Assembly (NCBI GenBank): GCA_940671915.1
Contig: CALNVZ010003430.1
Coordinates: 21,149,633 to 21,213,632, forward strand
Direction: 5' to 3'
Source of the DNA: Paracentrotus lividus
Lineage: Eukaryota > Echinodermata > Echinoidea > Camarodonta > Echinidae
Length of the DNA: 64,000 bases
Shown here: one piece after another, positions 23,353 to 35,769 of the stretch
Layout: each line of letters starts with the position of its first letter
Numbering within the stretch: the stretch's first letter is position 1
Notes under the pieces: model-generated
Told to the model about the DNA's origin: nothing
The model's input: only the letters and a program-made list of their open reading frames with translations
Databases searched by the model: none
Made by a program: the position numbers and the translations under genes

Positions 23353-24320
23353 TATATTATATAATATACACTTTGTCTTGCCTTGTGCGTTGGTGGTTCG
23401 GAATAGATGGCGACCATTGCTATTCTCCATTCACCTTAGTCAGCGTGTTATTGCTTTTTTGTTATACTTAATTTCTGGATAAAGGTTCTTTCCTCGACAC
23501 AATTTTTAGCTTGCGGATGCCTGAGTGTTAATGTCAATACAATTTTTGTATCCTTTTATAGTGGCTCACACCCTTTCAAATGATACTCCATCTTTTGTTA
23601 TAAATCAGTTGTCTTTAAAGTTTCAGTTTGATGTTTATGTACATAAGACTGCTTTTCCTAGTTTGTCTCATAACACTGTTAATTAGGCCATCTAGAACCT
23701 TTTTTCCTGATCATAAAACATAGAATTACAAAAATAAAGAAATAAACAAAGAAATAAGAATAGAATACGTAATTAACAAAATAGAATAAGAGGCCAACAA
23801 CAAAAAAATTATTAGAAATATTTCAAAATGCCTTATTCAATACTGTTGCCTATGCTTACTCAGCAAATTAAGATTTGAGCTTCCATAAGTAAATACAAAT
23901 GAATATCATTAATGACATAATCTTTGCATAAACAATTTGAGATTGTTTGTAAAAAGAAAGAAATTGGCTACACTTTGATTTCGATGCAAATTACAATTTT
24001 GCATCGATCGGACCCTCCGCGCAAATCGCAAGAGAGGGAGGGGGGGTGGGGGGGGGGGTTAAATTCACCTCTACATAAAAGTTCCGAGTCAAATCTTTAA
24101 GTTGAATGCCAAACGAAATGTTCTGCATTCTATGTGCATAGCGCTAAGTTATGTTATAGAAGGCGGTGTTCTTTTGTGGTCATAAGACTAAACGCACATG
24201 AGCATAACGTAATTAGATTACTTCATTACTTACTGCCTGAATACATTCACTGTACCTTCAAAAAAATGTCGCTTCCTTCATTTATGGCAAAACAGGTCAA
24301 GTTTGATTAATCAGAGTTAA
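23353..24320. other. Unique part of left arm, nothing coding
   Basis: AT-rich, with a poly-G run at 24040-24058 and a complementary pair ATTACAATTTTGCATCGAT near 23990. The mirror is 26250-27216. Confidence 0.6.
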
Positions 24321-24798
24321 CGCCATAGGACAAATTCACCCGAAATCAGTATTTTCTACATAGGCCTACGTCAAAACTCCTTTTTTCCTCATATTTATGG
24401 TTGTGTAGAAACCATGGAAGAATTTTGGTCATGCGCAGTAAATCAAACCACACAAAAAAATGGCAAAAATTACGTAAACAGTTCGGCTACGTGTTTAATC
24501 TTACTTGATATTTGCGGTAAATCATAAAAAATTATCACTAATTTTATTATTTACAATAAAGAAATTATATATTTGCCTCTTTGCATTCGTGCCTCGAATC
24601 GCTTGCCACCGAATATTATAACCCCGAGAAATTTTGTCCTATTGTCCTATCCTATAAACCCCCCCCCCCGCCAAACATAAAGGGCGCCCTCTCCCGATAG
24701 GCCACCCGCCAACAATCTGTTAATAAATCTTCCTCTTTACTCTTTCCGCCTACACACCATGTAGCTTAATGGACCGGGGGATTGGAGGGAGGATTGTA

Positions 24799-24823
24799 NN
24801 NNNNNNNNNNNNNNNNNNNNNNN
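24799..24823. other. Assembly gap of 25 N
   Basis: Exactly 25 unknown bases between the DIRS leader and the gag C-terminal part. The true length is unknown; a full leader plus gag N-terminus (about 2.5 kb by comparison with 11976-14596) could be missing. Confidence 1.
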
Positions 24824-25450
24824 GCTTATCGGTTGTCAATAAGCGCGCGAGGGAACTCAAACATCTCAACAGATGATAGAGAAGAGATTCTTGAAAGCTT
24901 TAAGAGAAGTGTCATCTTGATGGTGTCCGCAAATGGCGGTAAATCAAACACCTCCGACAGAAACGCAGGGAAGGCGTTATGAAAGAAGACTCAACATTCT
25001 AGGAAATACTTGATTCCGATATGCTGGATAGGGATACAGCTTGACATCACTCCTTCCATCTGTGGGATGACCTCAGACGTTTCAAAGAAGGAGATCGAAG
25101 CTCAGAAAAGGCTCAAGAGCTTTCAGAATCTGTTAGGGAAGTAAAAGCAGAAAGTCGCTACTTCAAGCCTCCAATCGAGTTTATCCAGCAGCCGCTGAAG
25201 TCCTACCAGTTCTAGCTCTAGGGAAGCGAAGTCCGCTTCCAGTAGCATCCCGAGACCCAACATCAGTCTTCACAGCGCTCACACCCGCAACGCCAATATA
25301 CGTAATCCAAGATCAACCCTAACCATACGTTGACCTAAAACGGGAGTCCCACATCAGACCCAACGATCGCAGTGGGGGGAGTAATGCAGCCCAGAGGCCG
25401 AGGAACTCCAGACACTCTCAGGATCTGCCTCCATCTCTCAGCCCTTCACA
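24824..25450 (+). pseudogene. DIRS-like gag C-terminal region, broken
   Basis: Open text starts AYRLSISARGNSNIS, continues DDREEILESFKRSVILM, and after a stop and frameshift gives LWDDLRRFKEGDRSSEKAQ and ESRYFKPPIEFIQQPLK. Then it becomes S/R/P/Q-rich, as expected before the DIRS RT. The 14597 end of the upstream gag copy could have preceded it. No enzymatic domain is seen. Confidence 0.5.
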
Positions 25451-25489
25451 GGGGGGAAGCCTCTAGGTGACTCCCACAGCGTCTGGGGG

Positions 25490-25965
25490 TTCGGGGTGCC
25501 CAGTAGGAGGCCCGACTTTCGGCACTTCCTGCGAAAAGGGAGACAATCACAAGCGATGTCTTTATTCTATACTGTAATAACAGACGACTCAAGGATCGAT
25601 CTAAGGCACCTCTCCCGGAGGGTGTCCTCCGGGACCCGGCAACCAACTCTATAACCCACACTTTTCCAGGAGCACAATCTCAAAGAAATCTCGTGCTCTG
25701 GAAAAGGACGGCGATAGAAGAGGTTCACTTTATACAAGGAGCTTGTGCCTGTCCCGATTTTCGTAATCCCCCAAACCGTGGGGATACAAGAGTGATCCTA
25801 AATATGAAGAGCCATCAAAACCAAATTCATACACAGTCGCATTTCCGCATGGACACCTTAGCTACAATCCTTCCCTCCCTAAGAAATCAGGATTTCTAGC
25901 GAATCATATAGACCTCAGAACGCATTACTTCCATTACCCATGCATGTTCGGCGAGAAATTCTTCT
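25490..25965 (+). pseudogene. DIRS-type reverse transcriptase, N-terminal part
   Basis: In shifting frames it shows HFLRK, ETITSDVFIL and APLPEGVLRDP, then one open frame (25693-25899) with AIEEVHFIQG, GDTRVILNMKSHQ and SHFRMDTLATILPSL. Another frame continues FLANHIDLRTHYFH. These match the family pattern F..W..IT.D..VL, AIE.V, R.ILNLK.LN, HFKMETL..I...L, then L..IDL.DAYFH. The catalytic aspartates of the palm are largely lost, because the copy ends just past the first box. Not functional. Confidence 0.75.
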
Positions 25966-27216
25966 AAGCAAGCAAGCGATTCGAGGACGAATAGCAAAGT
26001 AGGCAAATATATAATTCTTTATTGTAAATAATAAAATTAGTGATAATTTTTATGATTTACCGCAAATATCAAGTAAGATTTAAACACGTAGCCGAACTGT
26101 TACGTAATTTTTGCCATTTTTTTGTGTGTGTTTGATTTACTGCGCATGACCAAAATTCTTCCATGGTTCTACACAACCATTGAAATATGAGGAAAAAGGA
26201 GTTTTGACGTAGGCCTATGTAGAAAATACTGATTTGGGGTGAATTTGTCCTATGGCTTTAACTCTGATTAATCAAACTTGACCTGTTTTGCCCATAAATG
26301 AAGGAAGCGACATTTTTTGAAGGTACAGTGAATGTATTCAGGCAGTAAGTAATGAAAGTAATCTAATTACGTTATGCTCATGTGCGTTTAGTCTTATGAC
26401 CACAAAAGAACACCGCCTTTCTATATCATAACTTAGCGCTATGCACATAGAATGCAGAACATTTTTCGTTTGGCATTCAACTTAAAGATTTGACTGGGAA
26501 CTTTTTAGAGGTGATTTTGAACCCCCCCCCCCCCCACCCCCCTCCCTCTCTCGATCTGCGGAGGGTCCGATCGATGCAAAATTGTAATTTTGCATCGAAA
26601 TCAAAGTGTAGCCAATTTCTTTCTTTTTACAAACAATCTCAAATTGTTTATGCAAAGTATATGTCAATTAATGATATTCATTTGTATTTACTTATGAAGC
26701 TCAAATCTTAATTTGCTGAGTAAGCATAGGCAACAGTATTGAAATAAGGCATTTTGAAATTTCTAATAATTTTTTTGTTGTAGGCCTCTTATTCTATTTT
26801 GTTAATTACGTATTCTATTCTTATTTCTTGTTTATTTCTTTATTTTTGTAATTCTATGTTTTATGATCAGGAAAAGGGTCTAGATGGCCTAATTAACAGT
26901 GTTATGAGACAAACTAGGAAAAGCAGTCTTATGTACATAAACATCAAACTGAAACTTTAAAGACAACTGATTTATAACAAAAGATGGGAGTATCATTTGA
27001 AAGGGTGAGCCACATATAAAGGATACAAAATTGTATTTGACATTAACACTCAGGCATCGCAAGCTAAAAATTGTGTCGAGGAAAGAACCTTTATCCAGAA
27101 ATTAAGGTAACAAAGAAAGCAATAACACGTGACTAAGGTGAATGGAGAATAGCAATGGTCGCCATCTATTCCCGAACCACAACGCACAAGGCAAGACAAA
27201 GTGTATATTATATAAT

Positions 27217-27845
27217 TATGAACTTGGTGGTGGTGATGGTGGTAGGTTGGCTGGTGTGATGGTGGTGGTTGGTGGTGGGATGGTGGTGGTGGTGAGGGTG
27301 TTGGTGGTGGTGATGGGTGGTGGTGGTTGATGGTGGTGGGGAATGATGGTGGTGTCGGTGGTGGTGGTGGTGGTGTTGATGGTGGTGGTGTTGATGGTGG
27401 TGGTGTGTGGATGGGGTGGTGGTGGTGGTGTTGATGGTGGTGGGTGGTGGTGATGGTGGTGGTGGTGTGGTGATGGCTAATGGTGGTGATAGTGGTGGTG
27501 GTGATGGCGGTGGTTGTGGTGATAGTGGTGGTGGTGGTGGTTGTGGTGGTGATGGTAGTGATGGGGTGGTGGTGGTAGTGAGGGTGTTGTTGGTGGTGGT
27601 GGTGGTGATGGTCAGGTGGTGATTGTGTCGATGGTGGGTTGTGTGTAAGGGAGGATGTAGATGGTGGTGGTGGTGGTTGTGGTGGTGATGGTAGTGATGA
27701 TGGGTGGTGGTGGTAGTGAGGGTGTTGTTGGTGGTGGTGGTGATGGTCAGGTGGTGATTGTGTCGATGGTGGTGTGGTGGTAAGGAGGATGTTGATGGTG
27801 GTGATGGAGGTTGTGGTGATTGTGTTGGTGGTGATGATGACAATG
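27217..27845. repeat. 630-bp TGG/TGATGG tract, right copy
   Basis: Complement of the left-arm CCA tract with small length differences in many runs. The 277-codon minus-strand frame is His/Thr/Pro repeat, not a protein gene. Confidence 0.95.
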
Positions 27846-28719
27846 ATGAATAAATCTATAGTAACGATAATGACTGGAATCATGGTTGATAAGGTGACAT
27901 CAGGGCTATGGTAATTTTATAAATTCACCAATTTGTCAAAAAGCTTAATTTGACAAATAGAAGGGACTGGAAAGCAATTTCTGACAAACTAAAAAAAATT
28001 AAAAATCTATGTGCAATTGAGTACAGTTTGCTTTTTTCTTTCTAGATTAAATTACGTTAAATTTTGTTACATTTAATTTGGTTTCATTACCATGGTTTCA
28101 TAAATTATTATCCCACACACGAACAATTCATTGTAATTAATACGAACTCAACATCTACTATAGATTGGCCTTACCAATCATCATTGTACAGTGGTGAAAT
28201 CCTCTGTATTGCTTTCCAAGAATTCATCGTTTTTTGTTAGTATTTCCTTTTTCACTCTTCGAGGGATGTTTACATGGAATAGCAAATCGTCGTATTGAAT
28301 GATCGCTTCTTGCAAAACGAAATTCAACCTTCTTTGGAATTTGTTTACCAATGGTCAACGTTATCCTACCCATAAGGTCATGTTTAGTTTTCTGGGAATT
28401 TGCTTCTTTCCACTGTGGATAACCTTTTAGGAAATGGAAAGGATGTAGTTATAAATCAAATATTTCTCTTTCAGTGATCACTATTATGTAAACTGATCCG
28501 ACAGTTTTACTTAATCTTTATCCAATAAAGTCAAGAAACTATCTTCCTGTATGTAATCACAACCGAGCATAAGCTATGGGGAACGCTGGTCAAATCAAGG
28601 ATAAATATCAACTTGGGCATGAATGCAAGGGATCATGGTGAAGTGAGGCAGCTTATTTTATACAAATTTGAACAAAAGGTGAAACTGACCAGATAATATA
28701 TAATATGAAAAATGAGCAA

Positions 28720-28850
28720 AGAAAATGGGATCCCATCGGGATTAGAACCTGAAGACTTCGTGATTAATATGCAGGTGCTCTACCCACTGAGCTACTGTAT
28801 ACCCTTATGTCGGTGTCCGCCCCTGAGAGGGGTTCTCCCGGACGGACATA
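28720..28850 (-). repeat. tRNA-like SINE head, right copy
   Basis: On the minus strand: TAGCTCAGTGGGTAGAGCAC followed by GGTTCTAATCCC. A GC-rich preface with CTCTCAGGGGCGGACACC lies upstream. The B box is one base off consensus. This is more intact than the left copy and could still direct pol III, but no stable cloverleaf was found. Confidence 0.6.
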
Positions 28851-28981
28851 AAATATGTATGTAATCAGGTAATAGTCTAATTTCTTTTTACTATTAATAG
28901 AATGGAAACAAAAAATAAATAAACGAGCGTATTTACTTTCAACGATTCTTTTCGAGTATAAGACCACGTTCTTTTTTTTTT

Positions 28982-29600
28982 AAGGAGGACTCCAGGCTGA
29001 AATTGAAATGTTTTGCAAAGTAAAGTAAAAAATTAAACCAGCACAACACAGAAAATTTCATCAAAAATCGGTTTTAAAAAAAACAAAATTATGTTGTTTT
29101 TTTTGTTTGTTTTTTTACTTTTCTTTCGTAAAACAATTCTTTGCATAGTCTCATTCATATGAGGAAGCTAATGATGTCACAGTCCCACTACTTCTTGCGT
29201 GTATTTTTATTATATGAAATCCTATTTATCGCATTTTTTCATACATTGCGTATAAAAATAAATTATCCCTCATACTGAAATAATTAAAAGCACTTATGAC
29301 CTTAAACATTCCACAAGGAGTTATCTCCGTTTTTGTGTCCTTGCAGCAGAAAATCTGGATAATTGGTATTTCATACAATAAAATACCTGTCAGGAAGTAG
29401 TGGGACTGTGACATCATCTTACTCATTGAATATGCATGAAGTTATGCCAAGAACTGTTTCATAAGAAAATATTCTAAACCTAAGAAATTCATAACTTTGA
29501 TATTTCTCATCCGAATTTGATGAAATTTTCAGCGTTGTGCTTTTTAAATTTTACTCTTTTTTTTTTCTAAACATACCAACTCCAGCCTGGAGTCCTCCTT
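28982..29600. mobile_element. 0.6-kb foldback element, right copy
   Basis: Same element as 20961-21572, with ends AGGAGGACTCCAGGCTG and its complement. Internal A and T runs are longer here. Confidence 0.8.
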
Positions 29601-31110
29601 TAAAGCAAGGGTTTCAAAATTATGAAGATATTCTCTTCTTTGAATGGAAAACCATGAGATCTAACCAGTTTTAAATCTGAACTTTTAGTAACACCCTCAA
29701 AGTTCTAGTAATAGTTGTAAGTTTTCAAAACATGTGCGTATTTCATTCTAGTGATTCTTTCCGAGAAAGATATGACGTTTTTTAAAGCTAGGGTTTGGAA
29801 GGTCAAAGATCTTTAATGGAAATATATATGAACTCAAGCAATACCCTCCAAATTAGTATACTGTTTCAAAACAAATCCTAGTGATGCTTTCGAAGATCAA
29901 AATGACGTTCTTTGAAACTAGGGTTTCAAATGTCAAATAATTTATTCTACTCAGTTTTAATGAAAGTAGCCATTACAATGACATCAATGAAAGATAAAGG
30001 GTTGATTCATTAAAATTTCTTTTATGTTTATTGTTCTTTGTCAGGTTTTCAATGTCCAAATCTCTTGCTGCCGACAGTAAAGTTTCCATTGATCTGATCT
30101 GTGCAATTTAATTTAGAAACTTAAATTTCAAATTCGTCTCGCTCATCATCTGTGCGTGGCTCTTTCGTTATAAATTAGGGTGTCAAAAGAAAGTAGAACA
30201 CATTAACTTTTATGTGATGTACTTCACATTTCATCAATTATTTCTTGCTTTCACCGAAAATGAGAAACATTCGGGTGCCGCTTTTTCTGGGACGCACTGT
30301 AGTGATACATTCCGAAAACAGATGTCGTTCTTTGTTAATGTTAGGGTTTTCAAAGTTGGCATTTTTAAAAGTAGGGTTTCAAAGCTAGGGTTTCAGAATT
30401 ATTTTCTTTGAATGAAATATAAGCAACGCAATTATTTATACAGTTTCAAAGAAGCACGTATTTCATTCAAATTAATGATACTTTCCTAGAAGTAAATGAC
30501 ATTCTTGTGCTTGAAAGCAAGGGTTTCAAATCTAAAATAATATTATCTTCCTTTTATGGAAATTTGCTTAGAGCCGTATAGCGATGCTATCTCATATACT
30601 CTTACAATATAGTTGTTAATACCCTCTGGATTGTAATTAACAGTAACCGTGGAAACAAGTTTTATGGTTTCAAGAAGTGCGTATTATGTTTTCCAAGAAG
30701 GACGTGACGAGTTAGTGCTTTTAAAGCTACATTTCAAAGTCTTTTGAATATCTTCGAAATGTCCCTTGAAAGAAATACATGCTAAGGGTAACAAAATGAT
30801 GTTATAGCTTCTACCTCTTGGTTAATCAAGAACGATAAGGTTTCAAAGGAAGTGATTTTTGTAACCAGAGTGATGCTTTCTGGGAATTTGACGTTCTTGT
30901 GTTCGGAAAGCGAGGGATTCAAAATGACCAAAATATTATATGCCTGAAATGAAAATATATGGTGAGCCCCATAAGGACGCTAGTCTTCACTTTAGAACAT
31001 GAGTTACCACCCTTTTGATCTTGATGAATAGTTAGAAGGTTTCAAAGGAAGCGGGTCTTGTAACATTGCTTTCTAAGAAGAAGATGACGTGCTTGCGTTT
31101 TGAAAGCTGG
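29601..31110. repeat. Degenerate CTAGGGTTT-type array, right copy
   Basis: Mirror of 19430-20960; the words CTAGGGTTTCAAA, ATGACGTTCTTT and GCGTATTTCATTC recur. The CTAGGGTTT word resembles plant telomere repeat, but units are 130-210 bp and far from tandem 7-mers. Confidence 0.65.
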
Positions 31111-31254
31111 GTTTTCTAAGTGGATACAATAATTATGTACCTTGAATGAAAACATGGGAAACGGTGGAAAGTGCACGAGACGTGTGAAGTCGAGGAGAAA
31201 TGGAATAAAAGAAATGGGATGGAAGAGGATGAAGGGTATTGGGAACGATAATCG

Positions 31255-31610
<356 letters not shown>

Positions 31611-32839
31611 TGTATTTAAAAAAAGAGGAATGGAGAGAGACGGGGAGAGATATAACTGAGAGTGTATGTGTATGAGGGAGAGAAATGTAGATAGTAGAGA
31701 GAGAGAGAGAGGGAGAGCTGAGAGTGAAAGAAAAGGTGAAATATAAGAGAGACCAGGGAGATGTGTTGCTTACGAGCTGGAAGAGAGAACAAGAACGATA
31801 CAAAGAGATAAAGAGAGAAAGAGAGAGAGAGGGATGGCTAGATAAGAGAGTGGCTGTCATTGGTTGTCTATCTTCAGGTGCTGTTGCTGCCAAGCCAAGC
31901 ACACATCAATAAAAAGCAGCTTTCAGGCAATTCCAAGAAAACCGCTCTAAAAGATTCACGCGTTATATACCGAGCCAGCCAGCCGTAAGCTGTTACGTGC
32001 GACAGTAAATTTTCACATGTATGGGAATTAACCACATGCTCCGTATTCACAGCCACTGTCAATTACCAACAATCTGGTTAGATATTAATGCATGTTGCGA
32101 AAATGTGCAGTGCCTCACCGGGTGGCGTGCAGATTAATTGCGATATAAGTGAGCGGACCCTTGCTATCTTCAGTAGACGTAAAATGATGTCTTGAAACAA
32201 TATGGCGTTTTCGAAGTGGGAAATGAAAAGGAATTAGTCAAATTGCACTTTTTTACCATTATCACTTCACCCAAGTCTATATGGATTAACCGTGATTAGG
32301 TTATCTTTAATGCACCATCTTCCTTCACTTATGAGATTATGTTGTTTTAGTCTTTGTTAGGAATATTACGTCATGATTATTGGCAAACAAAATAGCATTC
32401 CAATCCTTTTTGTTTAGAACATATAGTTACCTTGTACTGCCCTTGAATGGTTATTTGAAGGTTATTGTCGTAAAGTGACTTAGAATAATCTTTTTTTTCG
32501 TGTGTGAGGGTGTGGGTATGTGTGTGTGTCCTCAACATTGATGATGCAAAATACAATCCAACTGATTATCAAATTTTAGGTTAGCACAGAGGACAGATGT
32601 AGCTGATATTGATATCTGTCTGCTGTGATATCTTTTGCAGCTGTTCCTTTTACAAATCATTGCTCACTTTATGTTCATTTGTGTACTTTAGGTGACTCTA
32701 CCATTTATCTCCTCATTTATCTATGGTGTCTTTCTCACCCTCTTTCCATTAAAAGGCATGTTGCTTGGCTTTTGTTACCTTCCTTATTATATTTATTTTG
32801 TGAGACAAAAGGATACTTTGGATATTTTGGATATTTTGT

Positions 32840-32971
32840 AAAATATATATATATATAAATAAAATATATATATATATAAATATATATATATATGTATATT
32901 ATATAATTATTTTCTACCTCTCTCTTTCTCCCTGCATCTTCTCGCTCTCTCAGTCTCTCTCTCTCTCTCCC

Positions 32972-33003
<32 letters not shown>
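32840..33003. repeat. TA, CT and CA microsatellites, right copy
   Basis: (TA)n with interruptions 32840-32895, CT-rich 32920-32970, (CA)n 32975-33002. Mirror of 17484-17660. Confidence 0.85.
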
Positions 33004-33006
<3 letters not shown>

Positions 33007-34310
33007 CACAAATATATTGAAACAGATTCTAAATTGTTTTTTCTGAATTTGTATGCGTCATGATTTGAACAAAATAATTTAGAAAGCAACATTTTTTTTA
33101 ACACGCCGCTCCTTAGGCATTGGAGTGCACCATGACATTTTCCTATATACAGGCATCCTGCTTGTGTATCAGCAAAAGAAAAAAAAAAAAGTTTATCGCC
33201 ACAGCCGATAGGATCAAGTCATTTTATTACGCGGGTTATTTCGGAGGGAGAATGTTTTCTTTTCCGATCATTTTCCTGTGACGTCATTCTCCTGCAAGCA
33301 TGCAAGCAGACTCCAGGGTGATGTAAGGCGAACGGAGTTTCTGAGAAAAATTAAATTGAGTTGCCTTTAGCAGATGAGTCTAGGGCTTGATTGACGGTTC
33401 CCCTTCCTTTAGCCCCTCTCACTTTTTTCTCCCTCTTCTCCTTCTCTCCTTCTCTCCCTCTCTCTCTCTCTCTCACTCTCACTCTCTCTCTCTTACTTTT
33501 TAAATATCCATATCTACTATAAAGCAACCACGGAGAGAGAAAGAGAGAGAAAGGGAGGGGGAAAATGTTGGACAGATTGGTCTTTCGGTCTCTACATGCA
33601 TCTTCATAATTATCCACATGCTATATTCCTCGTAATACGTTGTTTTGCCTAATAATCTTTGATTTTCATAGCTTCTTCTTCCATGAATACAATTTGCAAG
33701 CTTACGGGTTATTACTCCTTAACGAAAGCTAACAATCACGACAGACATGACAAAATACAGCAAAATTTCTCGATAGGAGTATCTCATCAAGGCGCGAACA
33801 GACAAACATGGATTTCGGATTTAGTTGCAATCGGTAATATCGCCTAGTGACGATAGTCCTTGCGCCGTGAGCCAACAGTCTGCGTATTTAGGGATATGAC
33901 ATTAAAACTCCATTAGAATGGATTTATGAGTAACGATCTTTCTGGCTCTTAGCTAAAGTGTCTTAATCGGTTCTAGGACAATTTAACTACTCTCAGACAA
34001 TTACCCCATCAAAAATCTACCCCAACCCTATTACTGGGGTAGTTGTCCAGGGGGTAATTGTCTACGGCATAGTTGTCCTCATACGGTCCTCGAACCATAG
34101 GCTCTACTGTTGATGATACAAAGCCACTTGAGATAAATTACGGTGTCCCGACCGTATACTTTACAGTACTTTACTATCTACCGTAGATAACAACACGAAA
34201 CATTATTAAGATGGTTACATAGTTATTGTTGTATTTGACACAAAGAAGATGACCCAAGGGCCTATCTCACTGCCCATGAAACTAGTCACCTTCTACTCAA
34301 GAATGTAATT

Positions 34311-34402
34311 AGCGCAATGTCGCTTTTCCGCAAGAAGGCACTTAACGTATACGCGTTGCCATTGCGGGAAGGCGACATTACGCTAAGTATACCTTCTTGC
34401 GG
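34311..34402. repeat. Structured palindromic locus, right copy
   Basis: Two interleaved inverted pairs: AGCGCAATGTCGC (34311-34323) with GCGACATTACGCT (34372-34384), and CCGCAAGAAGG (34328-34338) with CCTTCTTGCGG (34392-34402). The words TTGCGGGAAGG recur. GC-rich for this window. It could be the ends of a small element or a fold in RNA; no flanking gene. Confidence 0.65.
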
Positions 34403-34530
34403 GAAGGGTTTGTGACTTGAGTCTCAGCAGACGGTCCAGGAGACATCACCTGAACGTCTCCAGAGTCTCGAGGAGTAACGGAAAATCAAACAAAAATTTA
34501 TTTAAAAATGTATTATGTTTGACATTATTT

Positions 34531-34614
34531 TAGACTTGGGTCAAGTGGTAAAATGCGTTGCCGTATACTGCGCCAATAACTCGGGTTCGAATCCCAGCAG
34601 TTGACTTTTTTTTT
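34531..34614 (+). repeat. tRNA-like SINE head with T-run, right arm
   Basis: A-box-like TCAAGTGGTAAAATGCG, perfect B box GGTTCGAATCC (34584-34594) and a run of nine T just downstream (34606-34614), the usual pol III stop. The anticodon stem does not pair well, so I call it a tRNA-derived element or pseudo-tRNA. Confidence 0.5.
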
Positions 34615-35438
34615 CAATCTTCAGATGGGCAATTTTTATTATGTCAATAACCCATTCCTTTCGCATATCTCGTCCCTCCAGACTGCACTGAAGCTTTCAT
34701 TTTGATACAGTAATTGCGTGAATACCGTTGACCCCATTAATGACTACACGCATGGAGGAAAGGCGATCTGAATTCAAAAGAAACTGGATAATAATGCAAT
34801 ATAGCCTCGGAGCTTTTCCCTCGTATATATTTACGCGGCTCGGTGCTTGTGACGAGATTACCGAGGTCCTTTCGCACTCCCTGTATTTTCTGTCTCATTA
34901 CTTTTTAATGCTCAAGTTTACTATCGTACGAAGACGAGAAGTAGTGCGGAACTGTTACAGTGGCGTTTTTATGAAAACACACTTGCGAGCGAACGCAGCG
35001 CCGCGGATAAAACTGTATGCGTTAATGTAACGGGAACGCAAAGTGTTCTTTTCGGAACGCGTGACTTGGCAGGCGGAAAGGGTTCGGTTATGGTAAGGCA
35101 AGAAAGGATCAGAAATTGGTCGTCCTTGCGCTCATGTGAGCTGCATACGTAATCGAATTCTTGGAAAAGAGATGTCGAGAGGGGAATAATCAACGATCGA
35201 AGCTCGCCGAGGGGTAACTAGCCGAATATTTTGGATCGAATGAGAGCTGTGAAAAAAAAGTTCTCTCTCTCTAACTATCTCTTTCTTTATCTCACTTTAT
35301 AAGTCTCTCAAATTTTCTTTGACATGCATTTTAATACACACATTAATTTTCTCTTATTTCTTCGTCTCTCTCTCTCTGTCTATCTTCTATCCATGTCTAT
35401 ATCAGTACTATGTTTCTTTATCCCCACTATCTTTTACT

Positions 35439-35515
35439 CCGGTGGTCTAGTGGTTATGACCAAGCGCGGAGATTTCATGTCACGACTGGGGGGGGACGGA
35501 AAAACTCGAAAGTGA
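35439..35515 (+). repeat. tRNA-like block, Glu-type A box
   Basis: TCCGGTGGTCTAGTGGTTAT closely resembles the 5' half of eukaryotic tRNA-Glu. The 3' half lacks a B box (replaced by a G run and GACGGAAAAACTCG), so it is a truncated tRNA-like remnant. Confidence 0.45.
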
Positions 35516-35769
35516 CAAATAATACACTCAAAATTCGCATACTTCGCACATTATCCAGGAACTAATGAAAATGTTTGCAAGCGCGAAGCGCGAGCTGAAA
35601 ATTTTGCCTTTGGTAACATTTAGCATTTTATTTGACATACATTTTATTTTCTTTTTTTGCTTTACAAGCTAATCGCTACCTAAACATAATGTTAAGATTT
35701 AAAAATCGAGGGGGGACAATCCCCCCATAAAAATCGAGGGGGGAACACGTCTCCCCCCCCCCCCGGGAT

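Larger units (their letters stand above)
14597..24606 (+). repeat. Left arm of the 21-kb inverted duplication
   Basis: About 10 kb that reappears in reverse complement at 25972-35888. Matching landmarks in mirror order: poly-G 14721 with poly-C 35750; tRNA-like 15020 with 35450; TG/TA repeats 17490-17655 with 32840-33003; CA/CT 18905-19063 with 31465-31610; foldback 20961-21572 with 28982-29600; SINE head 21750-21815 with 28741-28800; CCA tract 22721-23352 with 27217-27845; poly-G 24040 with 26522. The arms differ mostly by one- or two-base indels. The outer 130 bp (14597-14728) match less well than the rest. Confidence 0.95.
24576..25998 (+). mobile_element. DIRS-like fragment forming the inverted-repeat spacer
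   Basis: It begins with the same leader as 11818-11975, is cut by a 25-N gap, continues with a gag C-terminal part and the start of a reverse transcriptase, then ends at the inverted copy of the first 30 bp of the leader (GCAAGCGATTCGAGGACGAA). The RT, RNase H, methyltransferase-like and recombinase parts expected in a full DIRS element are missing, so this is an internally deleted copy. Confidence 0.7.

Noticed and set aside
22676-23482. Long His/Thr/Pro reading frames (268, 277, 211 codons) in both arms
   Set aside because: They are translations of the CCA/TGG microsatellite in several frames at once, with no codon bias or domain.
29601-31110. CTAGGGTTT words as telomeric repeat
   Set aside because: They recur at 130-210 bp intervals, not as tandem 6- or 7-mers, and the plant-type word is not expected in an animal.
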